A stretch of 64,000 nucleotides of DNA from Mitsuokella sp047974105. Lineage in GTDB: Bacteria; Bacillota; Negativicutes; Selenomonadales; Selenomonadaceae. The notes beneath the pieces were generated by a model. It was not told the DNA's origin. It searched no databases and saw only the letters and a list, made by a program, of their open reading frames with translations. Within the stretch, counting starts at the first letter, position 1. Each line of letters starts with the position of its first letter. Made by a program: the position numbers and the translations under genes. This document shows positions 25,569 to 33,517 of this stretch, piece by piece. Location of the stretch: positions 1-64,000 of the forward strand of contig NZ_JBHYRS010000006.1 of the NCBI RefSeq assembly GCF_047974105.1. Reading direction: 5' to 3'.

Positions 25569-27059
25569 ATGATTCCAGAGACAAAATTAAACAGTCAGTA
25601 CGGCCTTTTCATCGGCGGGACCTGGCGTCCAGCGGCCGATGGCAAGACATTTGATTCTTTCTGCCCCGCTACGGGCGATAAACTTGCGAGCTGCGCAGAG
25701 GCCACGCCGCAGGATGTCGATGCTGCTGTAGACGCAGCTTGGAAGGCTTTTGCCACGTGGAAAAAGACTACGGTCAAGGAACGTGCAGCCCTTCTCAACA
25801 AGATTGCCGACATCATCGATGCACATACCGACGAGCTCGCCCTGATCGAAACTCTCGACAACGGCAAGCCCATCCGCGAGACGAAAAACATCGACGTGCC
25901 GCTCTCCGCTGCGCATTTCCGTTATTTCGCCGGCTGCATTCTCGCCGAAGAAGGCTCGGCCACGATGCTCGACAATACGACGATGAGCATCATTCTGCGC
26001 GAGCCGATCGGCGTTGTCGGCCAGATTGTCCCGTGGAACTTCCCGTTCCTCATGGCAGCCTGGAAGCTCGCACCGGTGCTCGCCAGCGGCTGCTGCACGG
26101 TCCTGAAACCATCGAAGACGACCTCCCTTTCCGTTTTGTACTTTGCCAACCTCATCAAGGACGTCCTGCCGCCGGGCGTGTTCAACGTCATCACGGGCGC
26201 AGGGTCGAGAGCCGGCCAGTACATGCTCGACCACAAGGGCTTCCGCAAACTCGCGTTCACGGGCTCCACGGAAGTCGGACTTTCCGTCGCCAAAGCCGCA
26301 GCCGAAAAACTCATTCCGGCAACGCTTGAGCTCGGCGGCAAATCGGCGAATATTTTCTTCGACGACTGCAACCTTGAACAAGCCTATGACGGTGCCCAGC
26401 TCGGCATCCTCTTCAACCAAGGGCAGGTCTGCTGCGCCGGCTCGCGCATCTTCGTCCAGGAAGGTATTTACGACGAATTTGTAGCAGAGCTTGTCAAACG
26501 CTTCAACAAGGTCAAGATTGGCCTGCCGTGGAAAGAAGACACGCAGCTCGGTGCGACCATCTACAAATCCCAGCTCGACAAGGTCCTTTCCTATGTCGAA
26601 CTCGCCAAAAAAGAGGGTGCAACCATCGCCTGCGGCGGTGAGCAGGCAGTCGACGGTGAGCTCAAGAACGGCATTTTCATGAAGCCGACGCTCATCACGA
26701 ATGCCACAAATGATATGCGCGTCGCCCGTGAGGAAATCTTCGGACCTGTGGCTGTCGTCATCAAGTTCAAGACGGAAGAAGAGGTCATCAAGATGGCCAA
26801 TGACAGCGATTACGGTCTCGGCGGTGCTGTCTGGACTCAGGATATCAACCGTGCATTCCGCGTTGCCAGCTCCATTGAGACGGGCCGTGTCTGGGTCAAT
26901 ACGTACAACCAAATTCCTGAAGGTTCGCCGTTTGGCGGCTACAAGCAGTCGGGCATTGGCCGTGAGACGCACAAAGTCATCCTCGAACACTACACGCAGA
27001 TGAAGAATATCCTCGTCAACCTCTCGGGCCAGCCGTCCGGCTTCTACCCGCAGAAGTAA
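25569..27059 (+). CDS. NAD(P)-dependent aldehyde dehydrogenase
   Basis: The 496-residue protein is a full-length ALDH with cofactor motif FTGSTEVG, catalytic Glu254 (LELGGKSAN) and Cys288 (NQGQVCCAGSR). It converts aldehydes to acids. AGGAGGG before the ATG is strong. The 86-base gap after the NDH-2 gene holds only a weak hairpin, so the two may be an operon. Together with the nearby iron alcohol dehydrogenase it could handle ethanol- or acetaldehyde-type substrates; the specificity is not readable. Confidence 0.94.
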   Translation: MIPETKLNSQYGLFIGGTWRPAADGKTFDSFCPATGDKLASCAEATPQDVDAAVDAAWKAFATWKKTTVKERAALLNKIADIIDAHTDELALIETLDNGKPIRETKNIDVPLSAAHFRYFAGCILAEEGSATMLDNTTMSIILREPIGVVGQIVPWNFPFLMAAWKLAPVLASGCCTVLKPSKTTSLSVLYFANLIKDVLPPGVFNVITGAGSRAGQYMLDHKGFRKLAFTGSTEVGLSVAKAAAEKLIPATLELGGKSANIFFDDCNLEQAYDGAQLGILFNQGQVCCAGSRIFVQEGIYDEFVAELVKRFNKVKIGLPWKEDTQLGATIYKSQLDKVLSYVELAKKEGATIACGGEQAVDGELKNGIFMKPTLITNATNDMRVAREEIFGPVAVVIKFKTEEEVIKMANDSDYGLGGAVWTQDINRAFRVASSIETGRVWVNTYNQIPEGSPFGGYKQSGIGRETHKVILEHYTQMKNILVNLSGQPSGFYPQK

Positions 27060-27098
27060 ACATCCGCCTTTCCCACTTATCTTTTTCTCACATACAGC

Positions 27099-27127
27099 AA
27101 AGGCTGCCGCAGGTCCGGCAGCCTTTT
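27099..27127 (+). terminator. Terminator after aldehyde dehydrogenase
   Basis: Eleven-bp stem AAAGGCTGCCG/CGGCAGCCTTT with a short T-run. Confidence 0.8.
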
Positions 27128-27281
27128 GCATTGCGCGAAAACATTGTATAATATAAGCAGGTATTTAATGAAGGGAAAATTTTATAAGAGAAAAGCTATA
27201 AGGAGGAATTTATAAGTAACTAATTACATAGATAAATATACACATTTGTAATATAATGAGGATGTGGAGAAAGGATACATT

Positions 27282-27944
27282 ATGAACACATCCAATATTA
27301 CAAATTATAAACCGAAAGAATTTGCGGAGCTTCTCAACGTGTCAGTCAGAACACTGCAGCGTTGGGATAACCAAGGAATCTTGAAAGCAAATCGTTCCCC
27401 TACGAATCGCAGATACTATACTTATGAACAATACCTACAGTTTAAAGGGATCTCCAAAGCTGCGGACACCCGTACCGTTGTGATTTATGCAAGGGTATCG
27501 ACCCGAAATCAGGCAGATGATCTCGAGAATCAGGTCGATTTTCTGCAAACCTATGCCAATGCAAAAGGCATGATTGTGGATACCATTATCCGCGACTTTG
27601 GCAGTGGGTTGAACTATAACCGAAAAAAGTGGAATCAGCTCCTGAACGAAGTCATGGAAGGGAAAGTTAAGACCATACTGGTGACACACAAGGACCGGTT
27701 TGTACGCTTCGGCTTTGACTGGTTCGAGAGATTCTGTAATAAGTTCAATACGGAGATTATTGTCGTCAAAAATGAAAAGCTGTCTCCGCATGAAGAACTC
27801 GTACAGGATATCGTAAGCATTCTCCATGTATTCTCAGACCGTCTGTATGGCCTGCGGAAATACAAGAAGCAAATCGAAGGAGATGAGACGATTGCTAAAG
27901 GCATTCAAAACGGAAATTGCTCCGACAATGGAGCAGACCAATAA
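27282..27944 (+). CDS. tnpA: IS607 transposase TnpA (serine recombinase)
   Basis: The 220-residue protein has a MerR-like helix-turn-helix at residues 9-55 (FAELLNVSVRTLQRWDNQG) and a serine-recombinase domain with catalytic Ser73 in YARVSTRNQADDLENQ, plus HKDRFVRFGFDWFE. It excises and inserts the element through a serine-DNA link. AAAGGA eight bases before the ATG at 27282 decides the start over a GTG at 27264. It overlaps tnpB by about 60 bases. All key residues are intact. Confidence 0.93.
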   Translation: MNTSNITNYKPKEFAELLNVSVRTLQRWDNQGILKANRSPTNRRYYTYEQYLQFKGISKAADTRTVVIYARVSTRNQADDLENQVDFLQTYANAKGMIVDTIIRDFGSGLNYNRKKWNQLLNEVMEGKVKTILVTHKDRFVRFGFDWFERFCNKFNTEIIVVKNEKLSPHEELVQDIVSILHVFSDRLYGLRKYKKQIEGDETIAKGIQNGNCSDNGADQ

Positions 27945-29091
27945 GATTATCCGCTCCATCGGCGTCTGCCGCTTCCTGTACAATCAGTACATCGCCTACA
28001 ATAAGAAGCTTTACCGGATGTATCAGCGTGGCATACTCGACAGCCATCAGAAGCATTTCGTTTCGGCCAATGACTTCGATAAGTATGTCAATCACAAGCT
28101 GAAAAAGGAACTGCCCTGGATAAACGAATGCGGGTCCAAAGCCCGCAAGAAAGCTCTTGTCAATGCCGAAGCTGCCTTTAAGAAGTTCTTCAAGGGACAG
28201 GCAGGATTCCCGCGTTTCAAAAAGAAATCCCGGCAGGACGTGAAACTATATTTTCCGCGAAACAACAAAGGTGACTGGAAGATATGGCGGCATAAATTGA
28301 TGATACCGACCCTGAAGCAGGTAAAGCTGAAAGAATACGGGTACCTGCCCGTTGGCATCGCCATCATAAGCGGTACTGTTTCTTATCAGGCAGGCAGATT
28401 CTATGTTTCTGTTGTGGCAGATGTCGATAAGAAGTCCAAATACAACAACGATTTGGAGGCATCCTACCATCCGCAGGACGAAGGTGTAGGAATTGATTTA
28501 GGTATCAAGGATCTGGCGATTGTCAGCAATGGCCAGTCCTTCAAAAATATCAATAAATCTTCAAAAGTCAGACGACTGGAGAAGCAGCTGAGAAGGATGC
28601 AGAGGCAGCTCAGCCGGAAATATGAGTTTCGAAAGAAGAAAGGCGGTGTACCTGCTGCAGCCTCTGCAAACATTGACAAACAAAAAATCAAGGTGCAGAA
28701 ACTTCATCAGCGGATTGAACAAATCCGCGAAAACCACGAAAATAAGGCCATCCACGAAATCGTGAAGCAAAAACCAAGCTTCATTACCGTGGAAGACCTG
28801 AACATCAAAGGCATGATGAAGAACATGCATCTCGCAAAAGCAGTTGCGGCAGAACGGTTCCATTCGTTCCTGTCGAAACTGAAACGCAAGGCAGAAGTTA
28901 TCGGCATCGAAGTGCGAGTCGTGGGCAGGTTTTACCCAAGTTCCAAAACCTGCCATGCCTGCGGGCACATTCACAAAGGCTTGAAACTCAAAGACCGCGT
29001 GTATGTCTGCCCAAAGTGTGGCTATACGGCTGACCGCGATCTCAACGCTGCACTCAATCTGCGGGATGCAACAGAATATCGGGTCGTTTAA
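27883..29091 (+). CDS. tnpB: TnpB RNA-guided nuclease (IS607-associated)
   Basis: The 402-residue protein has an N-terminal OrfB helical region and a split RuvC nuclease: D205 (GIDLGIKDLAIV), E304 (TVEDLNIKG) and the final DRD at 384-386 (ADRDLNAALN). A four-cysteine zinc ribbon (CHAC, CPKC) sits between the last two. TnpB proteins are guided by an RNA made from the element's right end and cut DNA to favour element retention; they are the ancestors of Cas12. No frameshift or lost catalytic residue is seen. The start may be ATG at 27883 or TTG at 27892, the latter better spaced from AAGGAG. Confidence 0.92.
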   Translation: MRRLLKAFKTEIAPTMEQTNKIIRSIGVCRFLYNQYIAYNKKLYRMYQRGILDSHQKHFVSANDFDKYVNHKLKKELPWINECGSKARKKALVNAEAAFKKFFKGQAGFPRFKKKSRQDVKLYFPRNNKGDWKIWRHKLMIPTLKQVKLKEYGYLPVGIAIISGTVSYQAGRFYVSVVADVDKKSKYNNDLEASYHPQDEGVGIDLGIKDLAIVSNGQSFKNINKSSKVRRLEKQLRRMQRQLSRKYEFRKKKGGVPAAASANIDKQKIKVQKLHQRIEQIRENHENKAIHEIVKQKPSFITVEDLNIKGMMKNMHLAKAVAAERFHSFLSKLKRKAEVIGIEVRVVGRFYPSSKTCHACGHIHKGLKLKDRVYVCPKCGYTADRDLNAALNLRDATEYRVV

Positions 29092-29220
29092 GTCCAAGAA
29101 CGCCGATATATGTACCGATGGCTAGTCGGGAATTTACGCCTTTGGAGTACAGAACCCCCTCGAGTAGTTGATGAGCTTTGCTCAGAGCCAAAGAGTGTAC
29201 AATGAAGAAGGAACCGCAAG
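28990..29220 (+). ncRNA. Candidate guide (omega) RNA of TnpB
   Basis: In TnpB elements the guide RNA scaffold overlaps the 3' end of tnpB and the right end of the element, with the guide just outside. This stretch has that position and contains short pairing segments (for example around 29209-29235, CCGCAAGCCGCGAGGCTGCGG region). Boundaries and guide cannot be fixed from sequence alone. Confidence 0.4.
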
Positions 29221-29248
29221 CCGCGAGGCTGCGGCAAAACATCTTGAT

Positions 29249-29266
29249 ATAGACATATTTGTCTAT
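29249..29266. promoter_or_regulatory. Inverted repeat upstream of lysR-type gene
   Basis: ATAGACA-TATT-TGTCTAT lies 23 bases before the ATG at 29289. It could be the autoregulatory site of the LysR protein. Confidence 0.45.
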
Positions 29267-29288
29267 GTTTTAAGTAGCAGTATTTATC

Positions 29289-30221
29289 ATGGAAAGCCGT
29301 CAATTTCAGTACATCCGCACCATTGCCGAGACGGGGTCGATATCCCGTGCAGCTGAAAAACTCTATATCTCCCAACCCTCTCTGTCCCAGCTTTTAAAGA
29401 ATGTGGAAAAGAAGATTGGAGCACCTCTGTTTGACCGCGGCTCCCAGCCTCTGCGCCTCACGACCATCGGCAAAAAATATCTGGAGACTGGGCAGCACAT
29501 CGCCGAACTTGAAACAGAATTTCATCGCTATGTCGAAGATGAGCTCGGCTGTGCGAAGGGCAATCTCGTCGTCGGCAGCTCGCCATTCCGCAGCACATAT
29601 TTTCTCGCAGCTTTCCTGCCGCAGTTTCAGGAAAAATACCCCGGCATCCGCCTGCAGCTTGCCGAACACACCTCAAAGCGACTCGAAGAATCCGTGCTCT
29701 CCGGCGAAGCCGACCTCATCATCGCCACGCAGCCGGTCGATACCGATGCCTTTGCCTTCGCGGAGCTCTATTCTGAGGAAATGATTCTCGTACTGCCGGC
29801 CAACCACGAACTTTCGCAGCAGTATCACCTGCCAAAAGACTGCCAGCAGACTCTGCCGATTCTGCCGATGGAGCTTCTCAAGGACACGCCGTTCATCCAG
29901 ATGCACAGTGAGCAGAAACTCCACCAGCAGCTTCTGAATATCTGCGCCGAAGCCGGTTTCACGCCTAAAATCTACCTGCAGACGCGCAGCATGGAAACGG
30001 CCCTGACGCTTGCAAGTGCAGGACTCGGCGCCACGCTGCTCCCGATGACGCTGCTGCGCGCCTTCAACCCCCAGACAGCCCCCTGCTATGCGGCCCTCCC
30101 GACACGCCCCCGCCGCCATGCCCTCATCGCCTGGCGCAAAAAATCCTACCTCTCCCACGCGGCCCGCGCCTTCATCGACGCCCTCGTCAACTACTGCCGC
30201 GACAAAGGCGATGAACTATGA
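29289..30221 (+). CDS. LysR-type transcriptional regulator
   Basis: The 310-residue protein has a winged helix-turn-helix at residues 1-60 (FQYIRTIAETGSISRAAEKL, then SQPSLSQLLKNVEKK) and a periplasmic-binding-like effector domain from about 90. Length is normal. No divergent partner gene is next to it, because the IS607 element lies directly upstream and may have separated it from its original target. The effector is unknown. Confidence 0.9.
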   Translation: MESRQFQYIRTIAETGSISRAAEKLYISQPSLSQLLKNVEKKIGAPLFDRGSQPLRLTTIGKKYLETGQHIAELETEFHRYVEDELGCAKGNLVVGSSPFRSTYFLAAFLPQFQEKYPGIRLQLAEHTSKRLEESVLSGEADLIIATQPVDTDAFAFAELYSEEMILVLPANHELSQQYHLPKDCQQTLPILPMELLKDTPFIQMHSEQKLHQQLLNICAEAGFTPKIYLQTRSMETALTLASAGLGATLLPMTLLRAFNPQTAPCYAALPTRPRRHALIAWRKKSYLSHAARAFIDALVNYCRDKGDEL

Positions 30222-30228
30222 CATACAA

Positions 30229-30263
30229 AAGCTCCCGACAACCTGCTCATTTGTCGGGAGCTT
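30229..30263 (+). terminator. Terminator after lysR-type gene
   Basis: Twelve-bp stem AAGCTCCCGACA/TGTCGGGAGCTT with a modest T-rich tail. Confidence 0.75.
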
Positions 30264-30317
30264 CTTATGTTTCAAAAAAATCACCGCGAATACCGCTTGT
30301 ATGATCTTACTTATTAC

Positions 30318-30875
30318 TTAGGCTTTTAGCTTTATCCCATCGTGAAAGGCCTTGCCTACGACAGGGCCGATGACACGGTAGGTCATGGTCGCGATATCGA
30401 AAATAATCGGCTGGAGTTTGTCGTAGTCAACCTTGCCGTCCGTCAGAACGGAATCATCTGCCTGCTCGGCAATAATTTTGCCGACGAGGATGCCCGTTTC
30501 GTCATCGTAGCTCTTCATCTCGCATTCGAGCGTCACCGGAAATTCCTCGATGATCGGCGCGTTGACATGCGCGCTCTTATGGACGTGGCAGCCGGCCTTC
30601 TCGATCTTGTTGACTTTGCGGCCCGTCTCGACGCCGAAGTAGTCGGCAATTTCGACCGTATCCTTTGTCGCAAAGGCCACCGTGAAGGCCTTCGTCTTCT
30701 TGACATTGTCCGTCGTCTTATGCGGTGCGAGGAACAGCGTGATCTCGCCGTAGTCCGACTGCGCGCCCCAGGCCGCATTCATGGCATTCGGCACACCGTT
30801 TTCATCGTACGTACCAATGATGAAAACGCCTTCCGGCGCAATGCAGGCTTTCTTCCCTAAAAATTCCGTACTCAT
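30318..30875 (-). CDS. Flavin reductase family protein (FMN-binding split barrel)
   Basis: The 185-residue protein resembles DIM6/NTAB-type flavin reductases: VFIIGTYDENGVPNAMNAAWGAQ, LAPHKTTDNVKKTKAFTVAF and a C-terminal IIFDIATMTYRVIG. These proteins bind FMN and reduce flavin or small substrates with NAD(P)H. GAAGGGAAG precedes the ATG. It is monocistronic. Confidence 0.85.
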   Translation of the reverse strand: MSTEFLGKKACIAPEGVFIIGTYDENGVPNAMNAAWGAQSDYGEITLFLAPHKTTDNVKKTKAFTVAFATKDTVEIADYFGVETGRKVNKIEKAGCHVHKSAHVNAPIIEEFPVTLECEMKSYDDETGILVGKIIAEQADDSVLTDGKVDYDKLQPIIFDIATMTYRVIGPVVGKAFHDGIKLKA

Positions 30876-30965
30876 TTTACTGGCTTCCCTTCTGTTACTA
30901 AGAGTTTTACATCTCTACTTTTGTATTCGACAAAGTTGGAAAAAATCCTTTTGCGACTCAATCAC

Positions 30966-30994
30966 ACGACAAAACTTGCATCCTGTGTTACAAT
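30966..30994 (+). promoter_or_regulatory. Promoter of first small RNA candidate
   Basis: ACGACA at 30966-30971, 17-base spacer, TACAAT at 30989-30994. The -35 is weak. Confidence 0.45.
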
Positions 30995-31000
30995 ACTTTT

Positions 31001-31068
31001 CAGGAGAGCTTTCATCGCTAACGATGAAACGGAAGAGAGGACCTGGCTGAGCAGAGCCGGGTCCTCTT
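31001..31068 (+). ncRNA. Small RNA candidate 1
   Basis: From the likely start at 31001 the RNA would carry AGGAGAGCTTT, a perfect eight-bp hairpin with loop CTAA (31010-31029), and a 13-bp terminator-like stem (31036-31048 with 31055-31067). It has an eight-codon frame starting at 31024, badly spaced from AGGAG. Its segments 31002-31012 and 31017-31024 are exact complements of parts of candidate 2. Confidence 0.5.
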
Positions 31069-31094
31069 TCGTTATAAAAATTTTAAAAATACTA

Positions 31095-31123
31095 TTGATA
31101 TTCATTCTCATATATGCTATATT
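31095..31123 (+). promoter_or_regulatory. Fur-box promoter of second small RNA candidate
   Basis: TTGATA at 31095-31100, 17-base spacer, TATATT at 31118-31123. A 7-1-7 Fur-type dyad TGATATT-C-ATTCTCA (31096-31110) overlaps the -35 box, matching the usual half sites at 12 of 14 positions, so iron-dependent repression is likely. Confidence 0.6.
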
Positions 31124-31129
31124 ATCTAT

Positions 31130-31228
31130 AGGCTTTCGTTAGCACTTCTTTTCAAGAAGCGCAAAGCTCTCCTAAGATATAATACACAGCAAATAACCCG
31201 GCGTACTGCTCATGCGCCGGGTTATTTG
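31130..31228 (+). ncRNA. Small RNA candidate 2, probably Fur-regulated
   Basis: About 98 bases from the Fur-box promoter to a strong terminator (13-bp stem 31191-31203 with 31215-31227, then TTTGTC). It has a hairpin CTTCTT-TTC-AAGAAG and an exposed AAAGCTCTCCT (31163-31173), which could pair with Shine-Dalgarno sequences. No reading frame is present. It is an analogue in layout of iron-sparing RNAs such as RyhB or FsrA. Confidence 0.55.
31191..31227. terminator. Terminator of small RNA candidate 2
   Basis: Stem AAATAACCCGGCG/CGCCGGGTTATTT, 13 bp, with T-rich exit on the plus strand. Confidence 0.75.
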
Positions 31229-31343
31229 TCAGTTGCGGAAAACGATTGTCAGCGCGTATTTTGTGAATTGTTGCCATGATGACAAACAAAGGCGGTGTTC
31301 CGTTCTATGATAAAGACAGAAAAAGAAAGCGAGGTCATGCAAC

Positions 31344-31688
31344 ATGAGTGAAATCCTTAGAAATATCCCAAAAGCCGAAGTACTCAAACTGGCTGACTCG
31401 GTCGCCTATGCAGACGGTCAGGTCGTGAGCAAGACCCTCATACAGAATGACGGCGTCGGCATCACGCTGTTTGCTTTCGCCAAAGACGAAGGCATCAGCA
31501 CGCACGAATCAAAGGGCGATGCCCTCGTCGTTGCCCTCGACGGCAAAGGACGCATTACGATTGACGGCAAGGACTACGAGCTCACGAAAGGCGACTCCAT
31601 CGTCATGCCGGCCAATCACCCGCATGCCGTCTACGGCGTTGAGCCCTTCAAGATGCTCCTCGTCGTCTCCTTCCCGCCGCGCTACTAA
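31344..31688 (+). CDS. Cupin domain protein
   Basis: The 114-residue single-domain cupin has metal-type motif 1 in reduced form (GISTHESKGDALVVALDGKGRI) and motif 2 PANHPHAVYG. Two histidines and a glutamate could bind a metal. Small cupins like this often guard against xenobiotics or act in sugar metabolism; the role is unknown. It has its own ribosome site and a strong terminator. Confidence 0.85.
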   Translation: MSEILRNIPKAEVLKLADSVAYADGQVVSKTLIQNDGVGITLFAFAKDEGISTHESKGDALVVALDGKGRITIDGKDYELTKGDSIVMPANHPHAVYGVEPFKMLLVVSFPPRY

Positions 31689-31727
31689 ATCATACATCCC
31701 ACCCTCTCCCCTTGATACAGAAATATT

Positions 31728-31761
31728 CCCGATACATGGCTCGTGTATCGGGATTTTTTTC
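31728..31761 (+). terminator. Terminator after cupin gene
   Basis: Ten-bp stem TCCCGATACA/TGTATCGGGA followed by seven Ts. Confidence 0.85.
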
Positions 31762-31906
31762 ATTGTACTGCCAAAGTGACTTTTCCATGAAAACGTCACA
31801 GATCAGACGTCTGGTAAAAAATGTGACTGGCCGAGCCCCCGAAAAATCGCTATGATGAACTTATCCAAAAAGCACAGCTTGATTCTTGCAGAAATGGAGT
31901 GAAAAA

Positions 31907-32770
31907 ATGAGCAAAACCATACGATTGCAGATTGGCGATTGGCAGGCTGGTGCCAAGACAGCGTATTATAAAGGAAGTCAGCTGCTTTCCATGCTCGCGC
32001 CCGAAAACCCAAACCAGAAGCATATCGTCGTGCCTATTGATGCCCCGACGGATGTACCGTTAAAAGAGGAAAATGGTGTGACAGCGCAGCAGGCTGTTCT
32101 CGGCAATGTGCAGCATGCCAAGGCTGTCATTCGAAAAGAACAGCCTGACCGCATCATCACACTCGGCGGCAACTGCCTCGTGTCGCAGGCTCCTTTTGAT
32201 TATCTGCATGGCAAATACGGCGAAACTCTCGGCGTCATCTGGTTTGATGCCCATCCCGATATTTCCAATCCACAGATGTTCAATCATGAGCATGCAATGG
32301 TCGTGGCCAACCTTCTAGGTGCCGGTGACCCTGTTTTGCATGCGGAAGTTGAGCATCCGCTGCGGCCTGCACAAATCCTTTATGCCGGCCTGCAGCCGCT
32401 TCTCGCTTCCGAAGCACAGGAGCTCCATCGCCTTGGCGTAACTTACACGGTACAGGAGCACGGCATGCTGCCGACAGATGCCATCCTTACTTGGCTTAAG
32501 CAGCATCATTTCAGCAAAATCGCGATACACTGGGATATTGACGTTCTGTCACCAAACGATTTCCATGCCCAGTATTTTGCCGAGCCTGACGTGCCGATGT
32601 TTGCAGGCAGCTCGCATGGCATCAGCACGATCCGCGAGATGAGCGAAAAGCTGCAGGCCATCCAGCAGGCAGCTGATATCGTCGGACTGACGATTGCCGA
32701 ATACCTGCCCTGGGACGCCATCCGCCTGCAGCAGACCATGCAAGGCCTCGATATTTTCACCAAAGACTGA
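31907..32770 (+). CDS. Arginase/ureohydrolase superfamily protein with altered metal site
   Basis: The 287-residue protein has the ureohydrolase motifs GVIWFDAHPDIS (DAHxD) and IHWDIDVLSPND. The first metal motif, normally GGDHS, is GGNCLVS here, so one manganese histidine is replaced by cysteine. Classical arginases and agmatinases need that residue, so the enzyme may use one metal or act on another amidine or guanidine. GGAGTG precedes the ATG at 31907; a TTG at 31886 is less likely. It stands alone before a TetR gene. Confidence 0.8.
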   Translation: MSKTIRLQIGDWQAGAKTAYYKGSQLLSMLAPENPNQKHIVVPIDAPTDVPLKEENGVTAQQAVLGNVQHAKAVIRKEQPDRIITLGGNCLVSQAPFDYLHGKYGETLGVIWFDAHPDISNPQMFNHEHAMVVANLLGAGDPVLHAEVEHPLRPAQILYAGLQPLLASEAQELHRLGVTYTVQEHGMLPTDAILTWLKQHHFSKIAIHWDIDVLSPNDFHAQYFAEPDVPMFAGSSHGISTIREMSEKLQAIQQAADIVGLTIAEYLPWDAIRLQQTMQGLDIFTKD

Positions 32771-32879
32771 GGCATTGCGTCGTTGTGATTTTCCTTTTTG
32801 GAGTTTCTATCACATAGGATCGGCTGACTTTCTATGAACAAAGCACCTGTGCTATACTAGGCTCAGAAAGGAATTTACC

Positions 32880-33419
32880 ATGAATTGCAAAAAACTCCTG
32901 AAGCAGGCGATGATTTCCTGCCTGCAGCAAAAAACCATCGATGACATCACGGTGCAGGAAGTCCTCAATGCTGCCGAAGTCAGCAAGCAGACCTTTTACC
33001 GCTATTATGCAGATAAATACGCACTGGGCAATGATGTTTACGATGACTTTTTCACGAGGCCAATTTATCCAGAGACTCCCGCCACGACCATGGCAGAATG
33101 GGAAAGTCTGTATTTGAAGCAGTTTACCGCTTTTCGCGAGCACCTGACACTCGTCCAGCATCTCTACAAAAGCCGTGCACAAGGGTGTGCTGTAGAGCAC
33201 GAAATTCAGCAGACTTTAGAATTTGACCGCGGCTTTCTGCAGAGAAAAGGAATTGACATTCAGGAGCCCTTAATCCAATTTGCCCTTGAAGCCAAAGATG
33301 TCAGCGGCACCTACGCCATGCGCAAATGGATTCTGGACGGCATGACAATTTCGGACAAAGAAATGGTTCGCTGGTTCCGTGCCATCCTGCCACAGGTGCT
33401 CATTCCTTACTTTTCCTGA
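32880..33419 (+). CDS. TetR family transcriptional regulator
   Basis: The 179-residue protein has an N-terminal TetR helix-turn-helix (TIDDITVQEVLNAAEVSKQTFYRYY, residues about 19-43, quoted in part) and a C-terminal domain of the DhaS-like or TetR_C type. AAAGGA precedes the ATG. It follows the ureohydrolase-like gene by 109 bases and may control it, but no operator is evident. Confidence 0.85.
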   Translation: MNCKKLLKQAMISCLQQKTIDDITVQEVLNAAEVSKQTFYRYYADKYALGNDVYDDFFTRPIYPETPATTMAEWESLYLKQFTAFREHLTLVQHLYKSRAQGCAVEHEIQQTLEFDRGFLQRKGIDIQEPLIQFALEAKDVSGTYAMRKWILDGMTISDKEMVRWFRAILPQVLIPYFS

Positions 33420-33433
33420 AACCATGATTGGCT

Positions 33434-33459
33434 GAAAAAGTCCAGTACTGGACTTTTTC
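33434..33459. repeat. 26-bp palindrome, copy 3 of 5
   Basis: Perfect palindrome with half site GAAAAAGTCCAG and centre TA (CCAGTACTGG), extended by one T-A pair. It lies 14 bases after the tetR stop and 11 bases from an independent terminator of the opposing gene. Confidence 0.9.
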
Positions 33460-33470
33460 AAACAGAAAAT

Positions 33471-33517
33471 AAAAAGACGATGTACCAAGCCACGCTGTTT
33501 GGTACATCGTCTTTTTT
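33471..33517 (-). terminator. Terminator of the eda operon
   Basis: Eighteen-bp stem (33471-33488 with 33499-33516, outer AAAAAGACGATG) with a T-rich exit on the minus strand; it overlaps the eda stop codon and can also act on the plus strand. Confidence 0.85.

Larger units (their letters stand above)
27180..29220 (+). mobile_element. IS607-family insertion element (ends approximate)
   Basis: The element carries overlapping tnpA (serine recombinase) and tnpB in the order typical of IS607. Its base composition is lower in G+C than its surroundings. IS607 elements have no inverted-repeat termini and make no target duplication, so the exact ends cannot be seen. It separates the aldehyde dehydrogenase gene from the lysR-type gene. 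Confidence 0.8.
30876..31343. other. Gene-free region with two small-RNA candidates
   Basis: These 468 bases hold no convincing reading frame. They contain two plus-strand promoter-to-terminator units (31001-31068 and 31130-31228), described separately, and the upstream region of the cupin gene. Confidence 0.6.

Noticed and set aside
25587..27131. 514-codon minus-strand frame opposite the aldehyde dehydrogenase
   Set aside because: The composition is that of an antisense shadow, with no motif, and the dehydrogenase on the plus strand has all catalytic residues.
31024..31050. Eight-codon basic peptide in small RNA candidate 1
   Set aside because: The AGGAG is about 15 bases from the ATG and the ATG lies in a hairpin stem, so translation is doubtful.
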